Assembly (NCBI GenBank): GCA_902803185.1 | Contig: CADCOV010000030.1 | Span: 1-11,852, forward strand | Source: an uncultured Eubacteriales bacterium | GTDB lineage: Bacteria; Bacillota; Clostridia; Peptostreptococcales; Anaerovoracaceae | DNA: 11,852 nt | Direction: 5' to 3' | Shown here: positions 6,292 to 11,852 of the stretch, one piece after another | How positions within the stretch are numbered: the first letter of the stretch is position 1 | Layout: each line of letters opens with the position of its first letter | The notes under the pieces: generated by a model | What the model was told of the DNA's origin: nothing | What the model saw: only the letters and a program-made list of their open reading frames with translations | The model's database searches: none | Position numbers and translations under genes: made by a program

Positions 6292-7371
6292 ATGGAAAGA
6301 AATGAACTGTTCGACCTGGCACCTGTGCGGTATGAGGATGGAGCGCTTTTGTTCCTGGATCAGACCGCACTGCCGGGGGCGGAGATATATGAGAAGATGG
6401 AGACCGCGGAGGACGTCTGGGACGCCATCCGGAAGCTGAAGGTGCGGGGCGCCCCGGCCATCGGGGTTGGCGCCGCCTACGGGCTTGCGGTCGTGACTCG
6501 GGGAAAGGCGGAAGATCTCGCCGGTTACGAGGCCCTGCTCAGGAACACCGGGGAATATCTGATCACCTCCCGGCCGACGGCGGTGAACCTGGCCTGGGCT
6601 GTGCGCCGCATGCTGCGGGTCTTCGGGGAAGCGAAGGCTGCAGGGAGCCTCGGGAGCGTGGCAGACGCCGAAGCCCTCATGCTCGCAGAGGCGGAGAAGA
6701 TCCGCCTGGAGGACGTGGCCGCCTGCAAGGCCATGGGCGAGTACGGCCTCAGCCTGCTCGAGCCGGGCATGGGCATCCTGACCCACTGCAACGCCGGCAC
6801 CATCGCCACCGCCAAGTACGGCACCTGCCTGGCGCCGATCTACCTGGGACAGGAGCGGGGCTACGGGTTCAGGGTCTTCGCCGACGAGACCCGGCCGCTG
6901 CTGCAGGGCGCCCGCCTCACCAGCTGGGAGCTCTCCAGGGCCGGCGTGGACGTGACTTTGATCTGCGACAACATGGCGTCCATCGTCATGAAGAACGGCT
7001 GGATCGACGCGGTGGTCGTGGGCTGTGACCGGATGGCCAGGAACGGCGACGGCGCCAACAAGATCGGCACCTCCGGCGTGGCGATCCTGGCGAAGGAGTA
7101 CGGCATCCCGTTCTACATGTACGTGCCGACCTCCACCATCGACCTGGATACGCCGACCGGCGACGACATCCACATTGAGCTCAGAGACGGCGACGAGATC
7201 CGCACCATGTGGTACGAGAAGCCGATGGCGCCGGAGGGCGTCAAAACCTACAACCCGTCCTTTGACGTGACCCCGGCGAAGTACATCACCGCCGTCATCA
7301 CGGAGAAGGGCATCGCGCGGCCGCCGTACACGGAGAGCCTCGCGGCCATCATGAAGGGCGGAGCCGAATAG
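6292..7371 (+). CDS. mtnA: S-methyl-5-thioribose-1-phosphate isomerase
   Basis: A 359-residue enzyme of the eIF2B-alpha-like isomerase family. It converts 5-methylthioribose-1-phosphate to 5-methylthioribulose-1-phosphate in methionine salvage, and related enzymes also handle 5-deoxyribose-1-phosphate. Seen: 'VRGAPAIGVGAAYG' (51-64), 'SRPTAVNLAWAV' (93-104), 'ILTHCNAGTIAT' with the catalytic Cys C166, 'ADETRPLLQGARLTSWEL' (197-214), 'GCDRMARNGDGANKIGT' with the catalytic Asp D246, and 'PTSTIDLDTPTG' (279-290). All key residues are present and the length is typical. The start has an excellent Shine-Dalgarno sequence. None of the usual partners (mtnK, mtnB, mtnD, mtnW/X, nucleosidase) is in the window, so the complete pathway cannot be inferred. 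It heads a run leading into scpA 28 bases downstream. Confidence 0.95.
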   Translation: MERNELFDLAPVRYEDGALLFLDQTALPGAEIYEKMETAEDVWDAIRKLKVRGAPAIGVGAAYGLAVVTRGKAEDLAGYEALLRNTGEYLITSRPTAVNLAWAVRRMLRVFGEAKAAGSLGSVADAEALMLAEAEKIRLEDVAACKAMGEYGLSLLEPGMGILTHCNAGTIATAKYGTCLAPIYLGQERGYGFRVFADETRPLLQGARLTSWELSRAGVDVTLICDNMASIVMKNGWIDAVVVGCDRMARNGDGANKIGTSGVAILAKEYGIPFYMYVPTSTIDLDTPTGDDIHIELRDGDEIRTMWYEKPMAPEGVKTYNPSFDVTPAKYITAVITEKGIARPPYTESLAAIMKGGAE

Positions 7372-7399
7372 GCGGCGCCCGGAGAACAACGGAGAATCC

Positions 7400-8179
7400 A
7401 TGAGTTACAAGGTGAGTCTGCCGCTTTTCGAGGGGCCTTTCGACCTGCTGGTCTACCTGATCGAAAACGCCAGAATGAGCATCTATGATATACAGGTGAG
7501 CGAGATCACCGAGCAGTACCTGGCCTACATCCGCGGCATGGAGGAGATGGACCTCAATGTCGCTGCGGAGTTCATGGTCCTGGCGGCGACGCTGATCGAC
7601 ATCAAATCCCGGATGATCCTGCCCCGGAGCACGGAGGAGGACGTCCTGGGAGAGGACGTGGATCCGCGGAGCGAGCTGGTGGAACGGCTGCTGGAGTACA
7701 AGCGGTTCAAGGAGCTGGCGGAGGTCCTGGGCGAGCGCCAGGAGCAGAACGCGTTGCTCTTCGAGAAGCCGCAGGAGGACATCTCGGAGTACCTGGACCA
7801 CCCGGACGAAGTGCTGTCCCTCAGCCTGGACAAGTTCGTCGAGGCCTTCAAGCTCTTCCTGCAGAGGGAGAAGCGGGTGGCGGACGTCAAGTCCCACTAC
7901 CAGCGGATCGAGCGGGAGAAGGCGACGATGGAGGGGCGCATCAGCTTCATCCGCCAGAAGATCCGGTCCATCTTCAAGCGGGGGATCGGGCGGATCTCCA
8001 TGAAGGAGCTGGTCCCGAACAAAAAGGACCGCTACGACGTGATCGTCACCTTCGCGTCCATCCTCCAGATGATGAAGGACCGCATTTTGGACGCGAAACA
8101 GAGCGGGCTGTACGGCGAGATCTTCGTCGTGCCGCCGGCGGAGATCAAACCGGAAGAGGAGACCAGTCATGCAGAGTAA
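7400..8179 (+). CDS. scpA: Segregation and condensation protein A (kleisin)
   Basis: A 259-residue kleisin that bridges the SMC dimer heads and recruits ScpB, needed for chromosome compaction and origin segregation. The N-terminal SMC-binding helical domain shows the family hallmark 'PLFEGPFDLLVYLIENARMSIYDI' (8-31), 'ITEQYLAYI' and 'AAEFMVLAATLIDIKSRMILP' (55-75). A charged middle part (about 76-170) binds ScpB. The C-terminal winged-helix region is about 195-245, including 'DVIVTFASILQMMKD' (213-227). Length is typical. The ATG at 7400 has GGAG 5 bases upstream. The stop overlaps the scpB start by 11 bases, the usual tight coupling of two subunits of one complex. Confidence 0.95.
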   Translation: MSYKVSLPLFEGPFDLLVYLIENARMSIYDIQVSEITEQYLAYIRGMEEMDLNVAAEFMVLAATLIDIKSRMILPRSTEEDVLGEDVDPRSELVERLLEYKRFKELAEVLGERQEQNALLFEKPQEDISEYLDHPDEVLSLSLDKFVEAFKLFLQREKRVADVKSHYQRIEREKATMEGRISFIRQKIRSIFKRGIGRISMKELVPNKKDRYDVIVTFASILQMMKDRILDAKQSGLYGEIFVVPPAEIKPEEETSHAE

Positions 8180-8771
8180 GAAAGTGGCCAAATCCGCGCT
8201 GGAGTCTTTGATGTTCATCTGGGGAGAACCCCTGGATGCGAAGGCGGCGGCGGAGGCCTGCGATATCACGAAGGAGGAGGCTCTGGAGTGCTTCCTGGAG
8301 CTCCAGAAGGAGTACGACCAGGAGGGCAGGGGCATCCTGATCCGGCGGGTGGGGGACGCCTTCCAGTTCGCGACCCGGGCGGAGAACGCGGATTATGTGG
8401 AGAAGCTGTGCACCCCGGTGAAGCTCAGGAAGCTGTCCCAGGCGGCGCTGGAGGTTTTGGCCATCGTGGCGTACAAGCAGCCGGTGACCAAGGCGGAGAT
8501 CGACGCGATCCGCGGGATCAAGAGCGACCGCATCATGGAGGGCCTGCAGAAGAAAGAACTGGTCCGGGAGGTGGGCCGTTCCAAGGGCATCGGCCGGCCG
8601 ATCCTGTACGGGACCACCGATACCTTCCTCAAGCAGTTCGGCTTCGAGTCCCTGAAGGACCTGCCGGAGATCGAGGACATCGGCGACACCCTGGCGACGG
8701 ACGAACACGAGCTCATGGGCGATGACAGACAGGTGACGATGGCAGAAATGGGAGAGATCGACCTTGAATAA
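8169..8771 (+). CDS. scpB: Segregation and condensation protein B
   Basis: A 200-residue winged-helix protein that dimerises and binds the middle of ScpA in the SMC-ScpAB complex. Two winged-helix units are recognisable: residues about 7-80, and about 86-160 with the signature 'LSQAALEVLAIVAYKQPVTK' (89-108), 'IDAIRGI' (111-117), 'GRPILYGTTDTFLKQFGF' (142-159) and 'SLKDLPEI' (161-168). The acidic C-terminal tail (about 169-200) is normal for the family. ATG 8169 lies inside the end of scpA, with GAGGAG at 8156-8161 as Shine-Dalgarno, 7 bases before the start. The 3' end overlaps the next gene by 8 bases. Confidence 0.95.
   Translation: MQSKKVAKSALESLMFIWGEPLDAKAAAEACDITKEEALECFLELQKEYDQEGRGILIRRVGDAFQFATRAENADYVEKLCTPVKLRKLSQAALEVLAIVAYKQPVTKAEIDAIRGIKSDRIMEGLQKKELVREVGRSKGIGRPILYGTTDTFLKQFGFESLKDLPEIEDIGDTLATDEHELMGDDRQVTMAEMGEIDLE
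8750..8766 (+). promoter_or_regulatory. Ribosome binding site fixing a TTG start for the shikimate-kinase-like gene
   Basis: GGGAGAG (8750-8756) is 7 bases before TTG (8764-8766). Starting at the next ATG (8788) would remove the first beta strand and leave the P-loop at the very N-terminus, so TTG is the credible start. Both the site and the start codon lie inside the end of scpB. Confidence 0.8.
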
Positions 8772-9273
8772 CATTTTTCTGATCGGCATGCCGGCCTGCG
8801 GCAAGAGCACGGTGGGCGTGGTCCTGGCCAAGGCCATGGGCAAGGATTATCTGGATACGGACCTTACCATCCAGCTCCGGGCGGGGAAGACCCTGCAGGA
8901 GATCATCGACACGCAGGGCCTCGAGGCCTTCGCGAAGATCGAGGAGGAGGTCCTGATGGACGTGGACGTGACCAACACGGTGGTGGCTACCGGCGGCAGC
9001 GCGGTCTATTACCCGGCGGCGCTGGACCGGATGCGGAAGACCGGGACGGTGCTCTACATCCACACGCCGCTCAAAGACATCCTGAAGCGGCTGAACAACA
9101 TCAACAGCCGGGGCGTGACCCTGGCGCCGGGACAGACCCTGGAGAACCTCTACGAGGAACGGTCCCCGCTGTACGCGGCCCGCTGCGACATCGAGCTGGA
9201 TGCGGCGGGACTCAGCGTGGAGGGCACGGTGGACGCGATCATCGAGACCCTCAGGGCCCACGGAAGGTTTTGA
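8764..9273 (+). CDS. aroK: Shikimate-kinase-like P-loop kinase
   Basis: A 169-residue cytosolic kinase with the shikimate kinase fold: Walker A 'GMPACGKST' (8-16, K14), 'YLDTDLTIQ' (29-37, D31/D33), 'TGGS' (76-79), lid arginine in 'SRGV' (R116) and 'EERSPLYAARC' with R133. The best guess is phosphorylation of shikimate at the 3-hydroxyl with ATP in the chorismate pathway. Two features differ from classical AroK. The motif GExxFRxxE reads 'GLEAFAKIE' (52-60), with Ala where the shikimate-binding Arg (Arg58 in the Mycobacterium tuberculosis enzyme) should be and Lys next to it. The GGG motif ends in Ser (GGS). This pattern, with a 'GQTL' lid, is familiar to me from a clostridial subgroup annotated as shikimate kinase, so the substrate is less certain than the fold. 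No other aro gene is nearby. It starts at TTG, overlaps scpB by 8 bases and precedes proB by 6. Confidence 0.72.
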   Translation: MNNIFLIGMPACGKSTVGVVLAKAMGKDYLDTDLTIQLRAGKTLQEIIDTQGLEAFAKIEEEVLMDVDVTNTVVATGGSAVYYPAALDRMRKTGTVLYIHTPLKDILKRLNNINSRGVTLAPGQTLENLYEERSPLYAARCDIELDAAGLSVEGTVDAIIETLRAHGRF

Positions 9274-9279
9274 CGAGAC

Positions 9280-10143
9280 ATGGACAAGAGAGAGACATTC
9301 AAAGATAAAAAGAGAGTGGTGGTCAAGATCGGCTCCTCCTCGCTGACCCATCAGGAGACGGGGCGGCTGGACCTGATCAAGCTGGAGATCCTGGTCAGGG
9401 AGCTTTCCGACCTCAGGAACCGGGGCATCGACGTGGTGCTGGTGACCTCCGGCGCCATCATGGTGGGCCGGACCGCTTTGGGCTTCAAGGAGAGGCCGGC
9501 GGCTCTGGCGGAGCGCCAGGCCTGTGCGGCGGTGGGCCAGGCGAGGCTGATGATGGTCTATCAGAAGCTCTTCGCCGAATACAACCAGATCGCTGCCCAG
9601 GTGCTGATCACCAAGAACGCGGTCACCGGCGGCATCAGCGGCAGGAACGCGAAGAACACCTTCGAGGAGCTGCTGAAGCTCCACGCGGTCCCGATCGTAA
9701 ACGAGAACGATACCGTGGCCACCAGCGAGATCGAGGCCCTGGACGTCTTCGGGGACAACGACACCCTGTCCGCGGTGGTGGCCTCCCTGATCGATGCGGA
9801 TCTTCTGATCCTGCTGTCGGACATCGACGGCCTGTACACCAACGATCCCCACGTGGATCCCGAGGCGAAGTTCATCGACACGGTGACCTCCATCGACGGG
9901 GAGCTCCTGGCCATGGGGAAGAGCAGCACCGGGACCAACGCCGGCACCGGCGGCATGGCCACGAAGCTCTTCGCGGCCCAGATCGCCACGGCCAGCGGCA
10001 TCGACTTCGTCATCGCCAGCGGCGATGACCTCCACAACATCCACCGCATCATCGGGGGCGAGAAGATCGGCACCCTGTTCGAGGCGGCGAAGCAGGAAGG
10101 TTTTGATCTCCAGAAGGTCATCGCGGACCACGACGGAGAGTAG
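9280..10143 (+). CDS. proB: Glutamate 5-kinase, short form without PUA domain
   Basis: A 287-residue amino-acid-kinase-family enzyme that phosphorylates the gamma-carboxylate of L-glutamate, the first and feedback-controlled step of proline synthesis. Seen: 'VVVKIGSSSLT' (13-23), 'VLVTSGAIMVGR' (53-64), 'VPIVNENDTVA' (137-147), 'FGDNDTLSAVVA' (157-168), 'LLSDIDGLYTNDP' (178-190) and 'GTGGMATKLFAA' (222-233). It ends after the kinase domain and lacks the C-terminal PUA domain present in the roughly 370-residue E. coli protein. Short forms are known in several Firmicutes. The start ATG 9280 has only a weak or distant Shine-Dalgarno (GGAAGG at 9262-9267, 12 bases away) but lies 6 bases after the previous stop, consistent with coupled translation. 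proA follows after 37 bases. Confidence 0.95.
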   Translation: MDKRETFKDKKRVVVKIGSSSLTHQETGRLDLIKLEILVRELSDLRNRGIDVVLVTSGAIMVGRTALGFKERPAALAERQACAAVGQARLMMVYQKLFAEYNQIAAQVLITKNAVTGGISGRNAKNTFEELLKLHAVPIVNENDTVATSEIEALDVFGDNDTLSAVVASLIDADLLILLSDIDGLYTNDPHVDPEAKFIDTVTSIDGELLAMGKSSTGTNAGTGGMATKLFAAQIATASGIDFVIASGDDLHNIHRIIGGEKIGTLFEAAKQEGFDLQKVIADHDGE

Positions 10144-10180
10144 ATAGAGCAGAACGAGGATTTACGGAAGGAAGGCTGAC

Positions 10181-11425
10181 ATGGAACTGATCCAGATCTG
10201 CGAAAACGCGCGGACGGCTTCCCGGGCCCTGGCCCGGCTGGACGCCGGCAGGAAGAACGAGGTGCTCCGGGCCTGCGCCAAGGCGCTGACGGAGCGGAGC
10301 GAATACGTGCTGGAGGAGAACGCCAAGGATCTCGCCGCTGCCCGGGCAAAGGGCATGAAGGAGAGCCTCCTGGACCGGCTGATGCTGACGGATGACCGCA
10401 TCCAGGGCATCGCGGAGGGGCTCGCCCAGGTGGCGGACCTGGAGGACCCGATCGGCGAGGTCCTCGGCATGAAGAAGCGGCCGAACGGGCTTTTGATCGG
10501 TCAGAAGCGGGTGCCGCTGGGAGTCGTGGGCATGATCTACGAGGCCCGGCCGAACGTGACGGCGGACGCCTTCGCCCTCTGCTTCAAGACGGGCAACGCC
10601 TGCATCCTGAAGGGCGGCAGCGACGCCATCCACTCCAACATCGCCATCGTGGACATCCTCAGGGCGACCCTGGAGAAGGCGGGCGTGACGGCGGACGCGG
10701 TCCAGCTGATCACCGACACCTCCCACGAGAGTACGGGTCAGCTCATGAAGATGAACGGGTATCTGGACGTTTTGATCCCGCGGGGCGGGGCGGGCCTGAT
10801 CCGCAGCGTCGTGGAGAACAGCACCGTCCCGGTCATCGAGACCGGCACCGGCAACTGCCACGTCTATGTGGACGAGTCGGCGGACCTCGACATGGCCGTG
10901 AATATCATCCTGAACGCCAAGACCCAGCGCATCGGCACCTGCAACACCTGCGAATCCCTGGTGATCCACGAGAAGGTGGCGGAGGAACTGCTGCCGAAGC
11001 TGGCGGAGCGGCTGAGCGCCAAGGGCGTGGAGATGCGCTGCGACGAGCGGGCGCTCTCTCTGATCCCGGCCGGCGTCCCGGCCACCGAGGAGGACTGGGG
11101 CAGGGAGTACCTGGACCTGATCCTCTCCATCAAAACGGTATCCTCCTTCGATGAGGCGGTCGCCCACATCAACCGCTACAACACCGGCCATTCCGAGTCC
11201 ATCGTGACCCGGGACTACGGCAATGCCCAGCGGTTCCTGGACGAGATCGACGCGGCGGCGGTGTACGTCAACGCCTCCACCCGCTTCACCGACGGGTTCG
11301 AATTCGGGTTCGGCGCCGAGATCGGCATCAGTACCCAGAAACTCCATGCCAGAGGACCGATGGGCCTCCTGGCGCTCACCACGACCAAGTTTATCATTTA
11401 CGGCAACGGCCAGATCAGAAAGTAA
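10181..11425 (+). CDS. proA: Gamma-glutamyl phosphate reductase
   Basis: A 414-residue aldehyde-dehydrogenase-superfamily enzyme that reduces gamma-glutamyl phosphate with NADPH to glutamate-5-semialdehyde, the second step of proline synthesis. Seen: '[18 protein letters not shown]' (110-127), '[15 protein letters not shown]' (135-149), '[18 protein letters not shown]' (218-235), the catalytic Cys region '[15 protein letters not shown]' (246-260, C254 as nucleophile by family position), '[13 protein letters not shown]' (331-343), '[20 protein letters not shown]' (363-382) and '[14 protein letters not shown]' (391-404). Length matches the family. ATG 10181 is preceded by AAGGAAGG, 5 bases away. 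It is directly behind proB, and purC begins 13 bases after its stop. ProC, the last enzyme of the pathway, is not in the window. Confidence 0.96.
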   Translation: MELIQICENARTASRALARLDAGRKNEVLRACAKALTERSEYVLEENAKDLAAARAKGMKESLLDRLMLTDDRIQGIAEGLAQVADLEDPIGEVLGMKKRPNGLLIGQKRVPLGVVGMIYEARPNVTADAFALCFKTGNACILKGGSDAIHSNIAIVDILRATLEKAGVTADAVQLITDTSHESTGQLMKMNGYLDVLIPRGGAGLIRSVVENSTVPVIETGTGNCHVYVDESADLDMAVNIILNAKTQRIGTCNTCESLVIHEKVAEELLPKLAERLSAKGVEMRCDERALSLIPAGVPATEEDWGREYLDLILSIKTVSSFDEAVAHINRYNTGHSESIVTRDYGNAQRFLDEIDAAAVYVNASTRFTDGFEFGFGAEIGISTQKLHARGPMGLLALTTTKFIIYGNGQIRK

Positions 11426-11438
11426 AGGAGACAGCGAA

Positions 11439-11852
11439 ATGAAAGAGTACACACCGATCAAGGAAGGCAAGGTCAGAGAGATCTACGACAACGGCGACAG
11501 CCTCATCATGGTGGCGACGGACCGCATCAGTGCGTTCGACGTGATCCTGAAGAACAAGATCGAGGGCAAGGGCAGAGTGCTGACCCAGATGTCCCACTTC
11601 TGGTTCGACCTCACCAAGGACATCGTCCGCAACCACATGATCTCCACCGACACCGCCGACATGCCGGAGTTCTTCCGCAATGAGTACTTCGAGGGCAGGA
11701 GCATGATGTGCGAGAAGCTGACCATGCTGCCGATCGAGTGCATCGTCCGCGGCTACATCACCGGTTCCGGCTGGGCCAGCTATCAGAAGACCGGCGAGGT
11801 CTGCGGCATCAAGCTGCCGGAGGGCCTGGTCGAGTCCGACAAGCTGCCTGAG
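11439..11852 (+). CDS. purC: SAICAR synthetase, N-terminal part (3' truncated by window end)
   Basis: The first 138 codons of phosphoribosylaminoimidazole-succinocarboxamide synthase, which joins aspartate to CAIR with ATP in de novo purine synthesis. Diagnostic stretches are 'IKEGKVREIYD' (7-17), 'VATDRISAFDV' (25-35), 'KGRVLTQMSHFWF' (44-56), 'MLPIECIVRGYITGSGW' (95-111) and 'EGLVESDKLPE' (128-138), the last running off the window edge. The 'GYITGSGW' and 'ESDKLPE' forms resemble the longer, roughly 290-300-residue type more than the 237-residue E. coli protein. The start ATG has AAAGGAG (11424-11430) 8 bases upstream; this site overlaps the proA stop codon, suggesting co-transcription with proBA. 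No purine riboswitch or separate promoter fits in the 13-base gap. Confidence 0.95.
   Translation, partial: MKEYTPIKEGKVREIYDNGDSLIMVATDRISAFDVILKNKIEGKGRVLTQMSHFWFDLTKDIVRNHMISTDTADMPEFFRNEYFEGRSMMCEKLTMLPIECIVRGYITGSGWASYQKTGEVCGIKLPEGLVESDKLPE

Noticed and set aside
8713-10131. A minus-strand open frame of more than 450 codons opposite the kinase gene and proB
   Set aside because: It is rich in H, R, D, G and Q with no domain pattern, the typical product of reading GC-rich coding DNA backwards. The plus strand carries clear family motifs throughout.
10118-11470. A 450-codon minus-strand open frame opposite proA
   Set aside because: Same low-complexity antisense composition, while proA on the plus strand is unmistakable.

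Overview
The window is GC-rich (about 60% or more by eye) with strong C/G bias at third codon positions. All eleven convincing genes lie on the + strand. The gene set points to an anaerobic member of the Firmicutes, probably a high-GC member of class Clostridia: scpA and scpB adjacent, a QueT-type transporter, short ProB without a PUA domain, strong AGGAGG ribosome binding sites, TTG start codons and a secreted protein with fibronectin-III-like repeats. No rRNA or other marker fixes the genus, so this placement is an inference.

Layout. (1) 1-813 is the 3' end of a surface or secreted protein built from about 88-residue fibronectin-III-like repeats, closed by a strong terminator. (2) 969-2099 is a solitary isoaspartyl dipeptidase gene (iadA) with its own near-consensus promoter and a GC-rich hairpin after it. 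(3) 2200-4607 is a two-gene unit, a KAP-family P-loop NTPase followed 17 bases later by a membrane PAP2-family phosphatase, behind a perfect TATAAT box. (4) 4604-6176 is a second transport unit. A promoter overlapping the preceding stop codon is followed by a roughly 100-base leader with three consecutive hairpins, then a QueT-family ECF substrate-binding component, an overlapping EamA/DMT exporter gene and a textbook terminator. (5) From 6228 to the window end is one long unbroken same-strand run: mtnA, scpA, scpB, a shikimate-kinase-like gene with a TTG start, proB, proA and the 5' part of purC. Gaps are small (6-37 bases) or are overlaps, and I see no terminator, so it may be a single housekeeping operon.

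How the genes work together. ScpA and ScpB are the kleisin and winged-helix partners of the SMC condensin. ProB and ProA carry out the first two steps from glutamate to proline. MtnA belongs to methionine salvage or related deoxy-sugar phosphate disposal, and purC to purine synthesis; their usual pathway neighbours are not in view. The QueT-like protein would import a queuosine precursor (or another small vitamin-like ligand) with a shared ECF energising module encoded elsewhere.

The points most worth a second look are the KAP NTPase/PAP2 pair, the structured leader of queT, the altered substrate-site residues of the shikimate-kinase-like protein, and a marked codon-context bias in which Leu TTG almost always follows a T-ending codon. 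I found no CRISPR array, tRNA, rRNA, insertion sequence or phage gene.
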